Source of the DNA: Gammaproteobacteria bacterium UBA5338
GTDB taxonomy: Bacteria; Pseudomonadota; Gammaproteobacteria; Pseudomonadales; UBA5862
DNA length: 57,934 nt
Reading direction: 5' to 3'
NCBI GenBank assembly: GCA_002408105.1
Contig: DHQM01000118.1
Span: 7,071 to 65,004 of the forward strand
In this document: one piece after another, positions 36,590 to 49,019 of the stretch
How the letters are laid out: every line of letters starts with the position of its first letter
How positions within the stretch are numbered: the first letter of the stretch is position 1
Translations under genes and position numbers: made by a program
The notes under the pieces: generated by a model
What the model saw: the letters and a program-made list of their open reading frames with translations, nothing else
Databases searched by the model: none
Told to the model about the DNA's origin: nothing

Positions 36590-37327
36590 TCAGCTGTTCG
36601 CGGCCTTGGGGAGATTGACTGCGTGTAGACCGCACTCTTTCTGGGTCGACTCTTCCCACCACCACCGCCCTTCACGTTCGTGCTGGTGTGGGAGCACCGG
36701 CCGGGTGCAGGGTTGGCACCCAATGCTCACAAAGCCCTGGGCGTGGAGTGGGTTGTAAGGCACATCGAACAGACGGATGTACTCCCAGACTCGGGCGGAC
36801 GACCAGTTGGCCAGGGGGTTGTATTTCACCAAAGGGTGCTCAGCAGAAACGCTGGAGTCGACCTCCACCACGTCGATCTGGGCGCGTGTGCTTGGGCTTT
36901 GGTCTTTACGCTGACCGGTGATCCAAGCATCAAGGCCGGACAATTGCCGACGCAGCGGTTCGATTTTCCGCACTCCACAACACTCCTGGTGGCCATCTTG
37001 GTAGAAGCTGAACAGGCCTTTTTCGTTCACCAGCCGTTGCACGCTGGAGGGATCAGGAAATGCGACTTCGAGGTTGAGGCTGTAGTGGGAGCGGACCTGC
37101 TCGATGTAGGCGTAGGTTTCGGCGTGCAGGCGGCCCGTATCCAAGGTAAATACCCGCACATCAGGGCGAATTTTCACCGCCAGATCGATGACCACCACGT
37201 CTTCGGCGCCGCTAAACGAGACCGCGATGGCATCGTGCTGTTCCAGGGCAGTCCGGATGATTTCTTTTGGGGACTTGTCTGCGAGTTTGGCTGCCTGGTG
37301 GCGCACATTGTGCTCGGATACGATCAT
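36590..37327 (-). CDS. cysH: adenosine phosphosulfate reductase (CysH family)
   Basis: The 245-residue enzyme has the PP-loop segment [15 protein letters not shown], where SGAED replaces the SxG of the family, and [13 protein letters not shown]. Cysteines C116-C117 and C204/C207 form the CC...CxxC set of the [4Fe-4S] cluster, and C232 in KECGLH is the catalytic cysteine. The cluster cysteines mark it as an APS reductase rather than the clusterless PAPS reductase of E. coli. It makes sulfite for cysteine synthesis. It is convergent with cysB. The start is ATG at 37327 without a strong ribosome site. Confidence 0.93.
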   Translation of the reverse strand: MIVSEHNVRHQAAKLADKSPKEIIRTALEQHDAIAVSFSGAEDVVVIDLAVKIRPDVRVFTLDTGRLHAETYAYIEQVRSHYSLNLEVAFPDPSSVQRLVNEKGLFSFYQDGHQECCGVRKIEPLRRQLSGLDAWITGQRKDQSPSTRAQIDVVEVDSSVSAEHPLVKYNPLANWSSARVWEYIRLFDVPYNPLHAQGFVSIGCQPCTRPVLPHQHEREGRWWWEESTQKECGLHAVNLPKAANS

Positions 37328-37386
37328 GGGCCAAAGTCTCGACTTGGGGGTTGATGGTGGAGCCAACGCTAACAGGTGCAGTATAT

Positions 37387-37430
37387 ATAGAAAAATATTG
37401 ATATTTTCTATTTATATTCTTTGAAAGAAT
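37387..37430. promoter_or_regulatory. AT-rich palindromes between cysH and thrH
   Basis: ATAGAAAAATAT and ATATTTTCTAT (37387-37411) form an inverted repeat with one extra base in the left arm. ATTCTTTGAAAGAAT (37416-37430) is a perfect 7-1-7 palindrome. Both lie upstream of cysH and thrH, so they may be operators for CysB or another regulator. Confidence 0.45.
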
Positions 37431-37521
37431 AAAAGGATGGCTGGGCGGTTGCGCGCCATCGCCACAATTTGTAGGCTCCGCCGCCTGTCAATCCAGCAGG
37501 CCGTATAACCGGGAGTGATGC

Positions 37522-38133
37522 GTGAACGTTGTTTGTTTGGACTTAGAAGGTGTATTGATTCCGGAAATCTGGATCGGTTTTGCAGAACACACCGGGATCG
37601 ACGCGTTGCGCGCGACCACCCGCGACATTCCCGTCTACGACGACCTGATGCGCCAGCGGTTGCGCCTGCTCAGGGAACATGGCCTGAAATTGCCCGACAT
37701 CCAAAACGTAATTGCCGGCATGTCGCCGCTCGACGGCGCGCGGGCCTTTCTTGATGAGTTGCGCGAGCAGTACCAGGTGGTGATCCTGTCGGATACCTTC
37801 TATGAGTTCGCCACCCCTTTCATGCGTCAACTCGGTTGGCCAACCCTGTTCTGCCACCGGCTTCAGGTCGAATCCGACGGCCAGGTCAGCGGATACCTGT
37901 TGCGCCAGGAAGATCCTAAACGCCATGCCGTTGAGGCCCTGCACGGCCTGAACTACCGTGTGATCGCGGCGGGTGATTCCTACAACGACACCACCATGTT
38001 GACGGCTGCCGATGCCGGGATCCTGTTCCGCGCACCCGATAACGTCATCGCTGAGTTCCCGCAGTTCCCGACGGCCACTGCCTATTCCGAGCTGGCTGGA
38101 TTGATTCGAGACCGGAGTGCTGCCCTCGGTTGA
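37522..38133 (+). CDS. thrH: phosphoserine phosphatase / homoserine kinase-like ThrH
   Basis: The 203-residue HAD-family protein carries CLDLEGVLIPEIW with the nucleophile Asp (about residues 6-8), VVILSDTFYEFA (motif II) and AAGDSYNDTTMLTAAD (motif IV). PVYDDLMRQRLRLL and FCHRLQVESDG...GYLLRQEDPKRHAV are typical of Pseudomonas ThrH, which dephosphorylates phosphoserine and can transfer the phosphate to homoserine. The start is GTG with GGGAG eight bases upstream. It is divergent from cysH, which supports a link to serine and cysteine metabolism. Confidence 0.93.
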   Translation: MNVVCLDLEGVLIPEIWIGFAEHTGIDALRATTRDIPVYDDLMRQRLRLLREHGLKLPDIQNVIAGMSPLDGARAFLDELREQYQVVILSDTFYEFATPFMRQLGWPTLFCHRLQVESDGQVSGYLLRQEDPKRHAVEALHGLNYRVIAAGDSYNDTTMLTAADAGILFRAPDNVIAEFPQFPTATAYSELAGLIRDRSAALG

Positions 38134-38151
38134 AGGCGAAACGCCTGGCTG

Positions 38152-38796
38152 CTAGGGGCCTGCTTGGGCAGCCAGTTGGTGGTAGAGATCCACCAAAATG
38201 GCCGCCGTGGCGCCCCAGATGAAGTACCCGTCGAAGTGGACCCCGTAATACTGGCCCCGCTGGCCATCGCGTTCCCAATGGTGGACTTCGTATACAGTCG
38301 AATCCAGGAAGTAGTTGAGCGGCGCCTCAACCACTGCGGCCACTTCGCCGGGGTTGGGAATGGGTGACACAGAGCCTTCGATCAGTCCGACGACCGGATT
38401 GATGCGGTATCCGCTCTGGGTGTCGTAGTGCCCGAGCCGGCCGAGGATTTGCACGTCTTGCGCGGCGATTCCGACCTCTTCTTGCGTCTCGCGCAGCGCA
38501 GTGTGTTCTAGGCTCGTGTCTTCAGGGTCTGCCCGGCCGCCAGGAAAGCACATTTGTCCCGCGTGGCTGCGTAGGTGTTGGGCGCGCCAGGTGAGCAGGA
38601 TGCGCAGTTCTTCCGGGCGCTGGACGATGGGTACCAGCACCGCCGAATCCAGCCGCCTGTGGTGCGGTGCCACCGGTGGCGCCATTCGATTGGCCGCTGG
38701 GGCCTCGGTCGCGCGGGCAAAGTGCGCGCACAAGGAAGTGGGCGTCGGTGACAGCGAGGGCAGGCCCAGGCCCTGTGGCGGTGACTCCGGTGGCAT
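38152..38796 (-). CDS. nudL: NUDIX hydrolase, coenzyme A pyrophosphatase type (NudL)
   Basis: The 214-residue protein has the Nudix box starting GGRADPEDTSLEHTALRETQ and continuing EEVGI, preceded by HAGQMCFPGG, and continues with ETPLNYFL-like text (VEAPLNYFLDSTVYE) and FIWGATAAILVDLY. The CFPGGR...Nudix layout and the AVLVPIV N-terminal strand identify the CoA-pyrophosphatase group (NudL/YeaB). It hydrolyses coenzyme A and its oxidised or acylated forms. It follows pabB on the same strand, as in E. coli pabB-nudL. The ATG at 38796 avoids the overlap that an upstream start at 38859 would create. The N-terminal 25 residues are Pro-rich. Confidence 0.87.
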   Translation of the reverse strand: MPPESPPQGLGLPSLSPTPTSLCAHFARATEAPAANRMAPPVAPHHRRLDSAVLVPIVQRPEELRILLTWRAQHLRSHAGQMCFPGGRADPEDTSLEHTALRETQEEVGIAAQDVQILGRLGHYDTQSGYRINPVVGLIEGSVSPIPNPGEVAAVVEAPLNYFLDSTVYEVHHWERDGQRGQYYGVHFDGYFIWGATAAILVDLYHQLAAQAGP

Positions 38797-38831
38797 CGGC
38801 GACTCAACCCGGTGGCAAAGCTGCGCTCGAC

Positions 38832-40235
38832 TCAAGGGGGCGCATGGGTGGAGGCGCACTGGGGTGAACCCAGTGCGTCCATCAGGTTGCGTATCTTAGC
38901 AAAGGACTCTTCGTATTCTAGGGCGACATCAGAGTCCGCGACGATGCCTCCACCGCCCCAGAGGTGGGCCTGACCCTGGTTGCAGACTAAGGTGCGGATG
39001 GCAATGTTGGTCCGCATGCCGCCGGTGAAATCAACCATGCCAATCGTGCCGCAATACAGGCTTCTGGCATAGGGCTCCAGTTCGTTGATGATTTCCATTG
39101 CACGCTGTTTGGGGGCGCCAGTGATCGAGCCGCCCGGCAGGCAGGCACGCAACAGATCCAGCGGCGTGTGCTTGGCTGCCAGGGTGCCCACCACGGTGCT
39201 CACCAAGTGGTGCACATTGGCGAAGGATTGCAGTTCGAACAGGGACGGCACCTGTACCGATCCGGGCACAGCGCAGCGTCCGATGTCATTCCTGAGCAAG
39301 TCAACGATCATTAGGTTTTCGGCGCGGTCCTTGGTGCTGTGCAGCAGCGCCTTGGCGAGCCGATGATCCTCAAGAGGGTCGCCGTTCCGTGGGCGGGTGC
39401 CCTTGATCGGACGGGTGCTGATGGTGCGGTCTTCGACCTGCAAAAACTGCTCTGGAGAAAGGCTCAGTATTGCGCCCTCCGGCAGTTCGATGAAGGCGGA
39501 ATAGGGCGCCGGACTCTGGGCACGCAGGCGCAGGTAGGCCTCGAAGGGGTCGCCGCGATAGCGGGCGTCAAAGCGCTGAGCGAGGTTCACTTGATAGCAG
39601 TCGCCCGCTCGAATGTACTGCTGTATGCGGTCAAACTGGCTGTGGTATTCCGTGGGGCTGGTCCGCGCGGTCCAGGGAGTGATCAAACGAAACGCTGGCG
39701 GCTCGCCACCGGTTTGCGGCGCCTCGAGCTGGCGGGCCCATTCGCGCAGCCACACACGCAGGCTGTCCCTGCACTTGGGGTGAATGCGCACCTGCGCCTC
39801 ACGGCGTTGGTGGTCGTGAACCAACAACCACTCGTACACCCCGACGCGCGCCTGAGGAATGCCTGTGTCGCCCTGTACGGGGCTCGGCAGCCCAAACCAG
39901 GGTCGGGCGATGTCGTAGCCAAAATAGCCAAGCGCACCACCAGAGGCTGGCCCGGTTGCAGGTTGGCTCCAAGGCGCGAGTTCCTCGCGCAGGGCTTCTA
40001 GAAAACCGCAAGCCAGGGTTTCATCGCGTCCGTTCGCTGTGCGCATGCAGCCCTGGTCGGAGGATGCAGTCAGGACCACAGTCGGTGCCGCGGAGATGAT
40101 GTCGTACGCCCCCTGGGCTTGGCGACTGCGGTTGCTGTCGAGCCAGATTGCATCCCCCAATGGCCGCAGGGCGGCGAACCTTTGGGCTGCGTCCTCAACG
40201 TAGGGCACCGGGAACTGGAGGGGGGCGTCGCGCAT
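38832..40235 (-). CDS. pabB: aminodeoxychorismate synthase component I
   Basis: The 467-residue enzyme turns chorismate into 4-amino-4-deoxychorismate for folate, with ammonia from PabA. It shows the anthranilate synthase component I-type core: GDCYQVNLAQRF, FIELPEGAILSLSPEQFL, STRPIKGTRPR (the PIKGT with the catalytic Lys distinguishes PabB from TrpE), AENLMIVDLLRNDIGR and GGSITGAPKQRAMEII. Length matches bacterial PabB. It precedes nudL and is divergent from the prp genes with a 285-base gap. No fused PabA or PabC domain is present. Confidence 0.95.
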   Translation of the reverse strand: MRDAPLQFPVPYVEDAAQRFAALRPLGDAIWLDSNRSRQAQGAYDIISAAPTVVLTASSDQGCMRTANGRDETLACGFLEALREELAPWSQPATGPASGGALGYFGYDIARPWFGLPSPVQGDTGIPQARVGVYEWLLVHDHQRREAQVRIHPKCRDSLRVWLREWARQLEAPQTGGEPPAFRLITPWTARTSPTEYHSQFDRIQQYIRAGDCYQVNLAQRFDARYRGDPFEAYLRLRAQSPAPYSAFIELPEGAILSLSPEQFLQVEDRTISTRPIKGTRPRNGDPLEDHRLAKALLHSTKDRAENLMIVDLLRNDIGRCAVPGSVQVPSLFELQSFANVHHLVSTVVGTLAAKHTPLDLLRACLPGGSITGAPKQRAMEIINELEPYARSLYCGTIGMVDFTGGMRTNIAIRTLVCNQGQAHLWGGGGIVADSDVALEYEESFAKIRNLMDALGSPQCASTHAPP

Positions 40236-40520
40236 GGCGCCATTCTACGAGAAACCTACGAGAACCGTTGCGGCCGCTGGCGCCCCGGGCCGCCACATGA
40301 TTTGACTTGGTCTGGGGGAGTCTTTAGAGTCCCGGCACCAAATTCGGTCGCTGAGATCCCCGGTGCTTCAGCCGTGGTGCGGTTGTTCGATCATTTTATC
40401 CCTCACACAGAGCCATGGTGCATGCGCCTGGACTCGGCGCCCAAGGACAGCCTGGTCCGGCACCCGAGCGCTTGAGTTCGCAGGCCGCGGCTGCCGTTAG
40501 GACGCGACGAGGACTCACCC

Positions 40521-41411
40521 ATGAGCACCAACCCTTCCCCCGGCGCGCGATTTCGCCAAGCGCTACAAACTGAACGACCGCTGCAGGTGGTCGGCACCAT
40601 CAACGCGTATTGCGCAATGATGGCCGAGCGGGTGGGCCATCAGGCCATCTACCTTTCCGGCGGCGGTGTGGCCAATGCGTCCTACGGACTCCCAGACCTC
40701 GGTATCACCACCCTCAACGACGTGTTGACGGATGTGGCGCGAATCACTGCCGCAACGGAGCTGCCACTGCTGGTCGACATTGACACGGGCTGGGGTGGCG
40801 CATTCAACATCGCCCGCACGATCCGCGAGATGATTCGCGCTGGCGCGGCTGCCGTCCACCTTGAAGACCAGGTCGCCGCCAAGCGTTGCGGGCACCGACC
40901 CAACAAGGCGATTGTCAGCCAGAGCGAAATGGTTGACCGGGTCAAGGCGGCGGTGGATGCTCGTACCGACGCGGACTTCTTGATCATGGCGCGAACGGAC
41001 GCGCTCGCTGTGGAGGGCATGGCAGCGGCGGTGGAACGAGCAGAGGCCTGCGTCGAGGCCGGAGCTGACGCGATCTTCCCTGAAGCCATGACCACCCTTG
41101 AACAGTACGAAACCTTCGTCAAGGCCGTTGGTGTGCCGGTGCTCGCCAACATCACTGAGTTTGGGCAAACACCCCTGTTCTCCAAGGCAGAGTTGAGCGA
41201 TGCGGGGGTTGCCATGGTGTTGTACCCCCTCAGCGCCTTCCGTGCCATGAACCAGGCGGCGCTCAGTGTGTACCGGAGCATCCATGAGCACGGCACCCAG
41301 GCCTCAGTTGTGTCAAGGATGCAAACCCGGATGGAGCTTTACGACTTCTTGGGTTACCACGAATACGAGCAGAAACTGGATGAGCTCTTTGAGCAGGAGT
41401 CGCAGCAATGA
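40521..41411 (+). CDS. prpB: methylisocitrate lyase
   Basis: The 296-residue enzyme splits 2-methylisocitrate into pyruvate and succinate in the methylcitrate cycle. It has the active-site segment [14 protein letters not shown], with the catalytic Cys of the KRCGHR motif, [25 protein letters not shown] and ARTDAL, and ends with a helical tail. A GAGGA site lies ten bases before the ATG. The upstream 285 bases (to pabB) hold the promoter, which I could not define. Its stop overlaps prpC (ATGA), so the genes are translated together. Confidence 0.96.
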   Translation: MSTNPSPGARFRQALQTERPLQVVGTINAYCAMMAERVGHQAIYLSGGGVANASYGLPDLGITTLNDVLTDVARITAATELPLLVDIDTGWGGAFNIARTIREMIRAGAAAVHLEDQVAAKRCGHRPNKAIVSQSEMVDRVKAAVDARTDADFLIMARTDALAVEGMAAAVERAEACVEAGADAIFPEAMTTLEQYETFVKAVGVPVLANITEFGQTPLFSKAELSDAGVAMVLYPLSAFRAMNQAALSVYRSIHEHGTQASVVSRMQTRMELYDFLGYHEYEQKLDELFEQESQQ

Positions 41412-42538
41412 GCGATAAAAAACCTTTGGGAGGCGCAGGGTTGCGCGGTCAAGTTGCAGGAGAAACTGCGCTTTGCACCGTAGGCAAAACTGGGTCCGGA
41501 TTGACGTACCGTGGGTTGCCCATTGAGGTCTTGGCGGAAAAAGCAGGCTTCGAGGAAGTGGCGCACCTGTTGGTTTACGGCCACCTGCCGAATCGTGCCG
41601 AACTTGACGCCTACCAGGCCCGCTTGCGCGGCATGCGGGGCCTGCCGGATGCCTTGCGCGCCACCCTCGAGTTGATTCCCAGGGATGCCCATCCCATGGA
41701 CGTGATGCGCACTGGCTGCTCCATGCTGGGAAACCTAGAGACGGAGCGGGATTTCTCTGAGGCACAGGATTCGATTGACCGGATGCTGGCGGCCTTTCCC
41801 TCCATCATCTGCTATTGGTACCGCTTCAGCCACGACGGGGAGCGAATCGACGTCGAAACCGACGATGCCAGCATTGCAGGGCACTTTTTGCACCTGCTCC
41901 ATGGTGAAGCGCCGAGCGCCACCCACCAGCGTGTGATGGATGTGTCGCTCATCCTGTACGCAGAGCATGAGTTCAATGCCTCGACGTTCACCGCCCGAGT
42001 TTGCGCCTCAACCCTTTCGGACATCCACTCCTGCGTCACGGGTGCCATTGGTTCGCTGCGGGGCCCCTTGCATGGTGGAGCCAACGAAGCGGCCATGGAA
42101 ATGATCGAGCGCTACCAAAGTGCCGAGGAGGCCGTCGCCGCGGTGCGCAACCTGTTGAACAACAAAGAGAAAGTAATGGGTTTTGGCCATGCCATTTACC
42201 GTGAGTCCGACCCGCGCAATGCGATCATCAAAGAATGGGCGCGCAAACTGGGGGCCGAAGTGGGGGACAAGGTCCTGTTCCCGGTTTCTGAAGCCATTGA
42301 GAAGCTGCTATGGGATGAAAAGCGCCTGTTTCCCAATGCGGACTTCTACCATGCTTCTGCTTATCACTTTCTTGGCATCCCCACCAAACTGTTCACGCCG
42401 ATCTTCGTCATGAGTCGGGTCAGCGGTTGGTGCGCCCATGTGTTGGAGCAACGCGCGAACAACCGGATTATCCGGCCAAGTGCCGAGTATGTCGGCCCTG
42501 AAACCGCCGACTGGGTCGACATCGACGATCGGCACTGA
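41408..42538 (+). CDS. prpC: 2-methylcitrate synthase
   Basis: The 376-residue citrate-synthase-like enzyme joins propionyl-CoA to oxaloacetate. Conserved active-site regions are visible: [38 protein letters not shown] (citrate-synthase His), [13 protein letters not shown] and [36 protein letters not shown]. The GFGHAIYR segment and length match PrpC rather than GltA. It overlaps prpB by four bases and is 56 bases from prpD. Confidence 0.95.
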   Translation: MSDKKPLGGAGLRGQVAGETALCTVGKTGSGLTYRGLPIEVLAEKAGFEEVAHLLVYGHLPNRAELDAYQARLRGMRGLPDALRATLELIPRDAHPMDVMRTGCSMLGNLETERDFSEAQDSIDRMLAAFPSIICYWYRFSHDGERIDVETDDASIAGHFLHLLHGEAPSATHQRVMDVSLILYAEHEFNASTFTARVCASTLSDIHSCVTGAIGSLRGPLHGGANEAAMEMIERYQSAEEAVAAVRNLLNNKEKVMGFGHAIYRESDPRNAIIKEWARKLGAEVGDKVLFPVSEAIEKLLWDEKRLFPNADFYHASAYHFLGIPTKLFTPIFVMSRVSGWCAHVLEQRANNRIIRPSAEYVGPETADWVDIDDRH

Positions 42539-42594
42539 CCGCTGCCAGTTGCATGCACCACTTCCACCACTGTTTGTAGAAAGGAAAACCATCC

Positions 42595-44040
42595 ATGAGC
42601 GCCAACGTTGAGGCCAATGTACGTCCCGATCCCGATCCCGAGCTCGTAAAAATCGTCGATTACGTGTTGGACTACGAGATATCCAGTGACGAAGCCTTCG
42701 ACACGGCCCGCAACTGTTTGATGGACACCCTCGGCTGTGGATTGCTTGCACTGCGCTTCCCCGAATGCACCAAGCACCTTGGCCCCATCGTGCCAGGCAC
42801 AGTGGTGCCGAACGGCGCACGGGTGCCCGGCACCCAATTGGTGCTGGACCCTGTCAAAGCCGCCTGGGACATCGGCTGCATCATCCGCTGGCTGGACTAC
42901 AACGACACCTGGCTGGCTGCTGAATGGGGTCACCCCTCGGACAACCTTGGCGGCATCCTGGCGGTAGCGGACTACCTGAGCCAACGGAACCTGGCGGCCG
43001 GGCTTGATCCGTTGACCATGCGCGACGTGTTGACGGCGATGATCAAGGCCCATGAAATCCAAGGTGTGCTGGCGCTTGAGAACAGCTTCAATCGTGTCGG
43101 GCTCGACCATGTGGTGCTGGTTAAGGTCGCCTCGACTGCCGTTGTGGCCCAACTGCTTGGCCTGGACCGAGAGCAAATCATCAATGCGGTGTCTCAGGCT
43201 TGGGTCGACGGTCAGGCCCTGCGCACGTATCGGCACGCACCCAACGCGGGATCGCGCAAATCTTGGGCAGCCGGAGACGCAACCAGCCGTGCCGTGCGGC
43301 TCGCGCTGATCAGCCAAACTGGCGAGATGGGGTACCCAGGCGCGTTGAGTGCACCGAAGTGGGGCTTCTACGATGTGTTGTTCAAGGGCCAGCAATTCAA
43401 GTTTCAGCGGGATTTCGGTTCCTATGTCATGGAGAACGTGCTGTTCAAGATTTCATTTCCCGCGGAATTTCACGCTCAGACCGCGGTTGAAGCTGCCGTG
43501 AAGCTGCATGCGGAAGTCAAGGACCGGCTCGACCAAATTGACCGCGTCGTGATGACCACCCACGAGTCGGCCATTCGTATCATTTCGAAGTCCGGAGCGC
43601 TCAATAACCCCGCGGACCGCGACCACTGTTTGCAGTACATGGCGGCCATCGGTTTGATTTTTGGCAACCTCACTGCGGAGCACTATGAAGACGATGTCGC
43701 GGCAGACCCCCGCATCGACGCGCTGCGCGCGAAAATGGTCGTGGAGGAGGACGAGCGCTACAGCCGCGAGTACCACGAACCGGATAAGCGCTCCATTGCC
43801 AATGCGATGCAAGTGTTCTTCAAGGACGGCAGCTCAACTGAGAAGGTTGCGGTGGAGTACCCCATTGGCCACCGCCGCCGCCGTGCTGACGGCATTCCCT
43901 TGCTCGAAGAAAAATTCCGTAGCAACCTGGCCACGCGTTTTCCGGCCAAGCGCTGCGAGCGTATTTACGCCCTCTGCAAGGACCGGAAGGCGCTTGAGGC
44001 CACACCAGTCAATGCGTTCATGGACCTGTTGGTGATCTAG
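42595..44040 (+). CDS. prpD: 2-methylcitrate dehydratase
   Basis: The 481-residue protein is of the MmgE/PrpD family. Characteristic segments include [66 protein letters not shown] and [15 protein letters not shown]. It removes water from 2-methylcitrate. An AAAGGA site is about ten bases before the ATG. A strong hairpin follows at 44059. No acnD, prpF or prpR is within the window, so the PrpD route with a housekeeping aconitase is implied. Confidence 0.95.
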   Translation: MSANVEANVRPDPDPELVKIVDYVLDYEISSDEAFDTARNCLMDTLGCGLLALRFPECTKHLGPIVPGTVVPNGARVPGTQLVLDPVKAAWDIGCIIRWLDYNDTWLAAEWGHPSDNLGGILAVADYLSQRNLAAGLDPLTMRDVLTAMIKAHEIQGVLALENSFNRVGLDHVVLVKVASTAVVAQLLGLDREQIINAVSQAWVDGQALRTYRHAPNAGSRKSWAAGDATSRAVRLALISQTGEMGYPGALSAPKWGFYDVLFKGQQFKFQRDFGSYVMENVLFKISFPAEFHAQTAVEAAVKLHAEVKDRLDQIDRVVMTTHESAIRIISKSGALNNPADRDHCLQYMAAIGLIFGNLTAEHYEDDVAADPRIDALRAKMVVEEDERYSREYHEPDKRSIANAMQVFFKDGSSTEKVAVEYPIGHRRRRADGIPLLEEKFRSNLATRFPAKRCERIYALCKDRKALEATPVNAFMDLLVI

Positions 44041-44058
44041 TCCCCGGGGTGGCGAAAT

Positions 44059-44085
44059 CGCCCGGTCCAAGGTTTGGGCCGGGCG
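44059..44085. terminator. hairpin after prpD
   Basis: CGCCCGGTCCAA (44059-44070) pairs with TTGGGCCGGGCG (44074-44085), twelve pairs with one U-G, around a three-base loop. It lies between the convergent prpD and ppsR stops and probably serves both, though no T run follows. Confidence 0.65.
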
Positions 44086-44100
44086 AGCGTTGGCGGCAAC

Positions 44101-44922
44101 TCAGTGTACCCGGCGCTCAAGTTGCATATCGTTCAGTATCCGGGTCGAAATCTCCTCGACTGAGTAGTGCGTCGTGTCGATTACTGGAATACCAAAGCGG
44201 CGAAACATGGCCTCGGCATTGCGGAGCTCTTCTTCACATTGGCGAAGCGACGCATATTGACTCCCGGGGCGGCGTTCAGTGCGAATGGCAGCCAAGTGGT
44301 CCGGCTCAATGGTAAGGCCATACAGTTTGGTGCGCTGGTTTCTTAAGGGCTCTGGCAGGACCAACTCTTGCAGATCGTCTTCTGTAATGGGGTAGTTGGC
44401 GGCTTTGATCCCGAACTGCATGCCGAGATAAAGGCAGGTGGGAGTTTTCCCGCAACGTGACACACCGACCAGGATCACGTCGGCCGCGTCATAATCGCGC
44501 ACCCGAGCGCCGTCGTCGTTTTCCAGAGCAAAGTGCACCGCGTTGATGCGCACTTGGTAGTGGATGTCCTGAGCGATCGATTGGTGTTTGCCCACTTGCA
44601 GCGAAGAAGGTGTTGCCAGCTCTTGTTCAAGGGGTGTCAGGAACGTGGATAGAACATCCACATGGAAGCTTTGCGAAGCAAAAATGGTCTCACGGACCTC
44701 AGCATTGACGATGGTGCTGATCACCAGTGGTTGGGCGTCGGTGAGCGCTGCAGCGGCGTCGATCCGCGCCCTCAGCCTTTGGGCCTTTTCGACGGTATCG
44801 ACATAAGGCACAGTGGTGTACTGAAAATCGATCGCGTAGGCAAAATGAGAGAGCAGGGCACGGCCCACAGTTTCCGCGGTGATGCCGGTGCCATCGGAGA
44901 CAATGAAGACTGTTCGTTTCAT
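44101..44922 (-). CDS. ppsR: PEP synthase regulatory kinase/pyrophosphorylase
   Basis: The 273-residue DUF299 protein begins MKRTVFIVSDGTGITAETVGRALLSHF and carries the P-loop-like GVSRCGKTPTCLYLG near residue 155, followed by YGLTIEPDHLAAIRTERRPGSQYAS. It phosphorylates PEP synthase on threonine to inactivate it, and reactivates it by pyrophosphorolysis. Its gene is divergent from ppsA, its target, with 104 bases between. The ATG at 44922 is set by family alignment; the upstream open frame has no ribosome site. Confidence 0.95.
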   Translation of the reverse strand: MKRTVFIVSDGTGITAETVGRALLSHFAYAIDFQYTTVPYVDTVEKAQRLRARIDAAAALTDAQPLVISTIVNAEVRETIFASQSFHVDVLSTFLTPLEQELATPSSLQVGKHQSIAQDIHYQVRINAVHFALENDDGARVRDYDAADVILVGVSRCGKTPTCLYLGMQFGIKAANYPITEDDLQELVLPEPLRNQRTKLYGLTIEPDHLAAIRTERRPGSQYASLRQCEEELRNAEAMFRRFGIPVIDTTHYSVEEISTRILNDMQLERRVH

Positions 44923-45026
44923 GGGTGCTCGCCTATCGTTAAGAAGCCCGCTGCTGCCACTCAGGCTTGGTTTGTCGCCGGAATGGTTCGATAATCCACT
45001 CAAGATTTTCAAACTAACATATTGAA

Positions 45027-47423
<2,397 letters not shown>

Positions 47424-47435
47424 GGATTCTTAACG

Positions 47436-47708
47436 GTGAACATGGGTTCTCGTCTCGCTGAGGACCGGTCCGACTGGCCCTCGCCTGATCACAGCATCGA
47501 CGCTTCAGGCCTGTACTGTCCGGAACCAGTGATGCGGCTTCAGCACAAGATGCGTGCATTGGTTCCGGGCGAGACCCTGGAAGTGGTCGCAACCGACCCC
47601 TCCACTGAGCGGGACATTCCCAAGTTCTGCCAGTTCCTTAACCATGAGCTGTTGCGCACCGCACAGGTCGACGGGCGCTACCATTACCTGTTGAGAAAGG
47701 GCAGGTAA
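47436..47708 (+). CDS. tusA: TusA-family sulfurtransferase
   Basis: The 90-residue protein has the TusA/SirA core IDASGLYCPEPVMRLQHKMRALVPGETLEVVATDPSTERDIPKFCQFLNHELL, with sulfur-carrying C28 in YCPEPV. It relays persulfide sulfur, for example to tRNA thiolation or molybdenum cofactor. The N-terminal 20 residues are an extra polar stretch. The start is GTG, with GAGG ten bases upstream; ATG at 47442 is possible. It is the only sulfur-relay gene next to ppsA and is probably cotranscribed. Confidence 0.9.
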   Translation: MNMGSRLAEDRSDWPSPDHSIDASGLYCPEPVMRLQHKMRALVPGETLEVVATDPSTERDIPKFCQFLNHELLRTAQVDGRYHYLLRKGR

Positions 47709-47809
47709 CCCGCCGGGTTCGGCGCCCCCGGGCGACGTCCGATCTATACTGAAGCCCACAGCGCGCCCGTCCGCGCCTCACGAATTGGGTGTTCAAGTGC
47801 CGAGACTCC

Positions 47810-48928
47810 ATGCGCATCTACATTGATGGCGGGGCCAGTGCTGTCGCGGATTGGGCCGCGCAGACCCTCGCGGCGGTCGGCCACGAACTGGTGCAGGCAC
47901 CAGCGCCTGCGCCCCAGGCTTTCGATCTGCAGATCGTGTTCAACGTCGCCCAGCTATCGGGACCGGATGCCCCCCAACGGGACCCGACTGCGCCGCCGAG
48001 CCTACTCCTGGTGGACCGCCAGCAACTCCCGGTTGCTGCCGACGCACTCCGTGCCGCGGCTGACTGTCTTGTGTTGCCGGCAGCGAGTGAGTCGCTGATT
48101 GCACGGGTCGATCGATTGGCTGCCCTGGCCAACGAGCGGCGCCGATTGGATGAGGCAGAGCAGCGCATTCATCGATTCCGCCTGAGTCAGGACAGAGATC
48201 ACGCGGCCATACACCACGTCTTTTCGAACGCCATGCGGGAGAGTTGGCTGGATTGCTCCCTGCTGCGTCACCACCTTGCGCCGATGTCGCGCTTCAATGG
48301 TGATTTGTTGCTGGTTGCACCAGGGCCCAGTGGTGGTGTGTACCTGATGCTGGGTGATTTCACCGGCCATGGCTTGGGCGCTGCGATTGGCTCGTTGCCC
48401 ACTTCACGGGCATTTTTCGCAATGGCCCGCAAGGCATGTTCGGTCGCTGAAATGGCACGGGAAATCAACCTCACGTTGATACAACTGCTGCCAGTTGACA
48501 TGTTTCTTTGCGCGAGCCTGGTTCAACTGCACCCAAAAGGCGACCAATTGATCAGTTGGAATGGTGGTTTGCATGCTGGCCAAATCTACAGCCAGGAAGG
48601 TCAACTGCAAGTCGAGCTCCCCGCGGACAAACTGGCGCTCGGCATTCTGCCTGACGCAGCCTTTGACGACCGCGTTCACCGCCAGCGCCTCACGCCGGAC
48701 AGCTTGCTGTACCTCTACACGGACGGCTTGAGTGAAGCCACAAACGCGTCCGGTGAGCTGTTCGGAGAGGAGCGTGTTCGCCGGTCCCTCGCCAAGCAGG
48801 CGCGTGCACGTGAAGGCAGCGGGCTGCACGAAGTGATTGCAGCGGTCGACGCTTTTCGCCATGGCGCACCAGAAGACGACCTCTCGATTGTCGAACTGCG
48901 CTGCGCTCCCTGTCCGTCCCAGCGCTGA
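47810..48928 (+). CDS. SpoIIE/PP2C-type protein phosphatase with a degenerate receiver-like N-terminus
   Basis: The 372-residue protein has an N-terminal region (about 1-105) with alternating strands and helices, like a response-regulator receiver, but without a clear Asp phospho-acceptor. The linker (about 105-140) is coiled-coil-like. The C-terminal PP2C domain has FNGDLLLVAPGPSGGVYLMLGDFTGHGLGAAIGSLP, LYLYTDGLSEATN and APEDDLSIVELR, in which the Asp residues bind manganese. It probably dephosphorylates an anti-sigma-factor antagonist or similar protein. No partner STAS or kinase gene is adjacent. A TATACT -10-like box lies upstream. Confidence 0.82.
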   Translation: MRIYIDGGASAVADWAAQTLAAVGHELVQAPAPAPQAFDLQIVFNVAQLSGPDAPQRDPTAPPSLLLVDRQQLPVAADALRAAADCLVLPAASESLIARVDRLAALANERRRLDEAEQRIHRFRLSQDRDHAAIHHVFSNAMRESWLDCSLLRHHLAPMSRFNGDLLLVAPGPSGGVYLMLGDFTGHGLGAAIGSLPTSRAFFAMARKACSVAEMAREINLTLIQLLPVDMFLCASLVQLHPKGDQLISWNGGLHAGQIYSQEGQLQVELPADKLALGILPDAAFDDRVHRQRLTPDSLLYLYTDGLSEATNASGELFGEERVRRSLAKQARAREGSGLHEVIAAVDAFRHGAPEDDLSIVELRCAPCPSQR

Positions 48929-49019
48929 TTCGGGTCTTCACACGCCCGCAAGCGATGAAATCAAGCCCCTGAATGGCTATCATGCCCGTCTGAACAGGTT
49001 CGGCAGCTGAGGATGTGCA

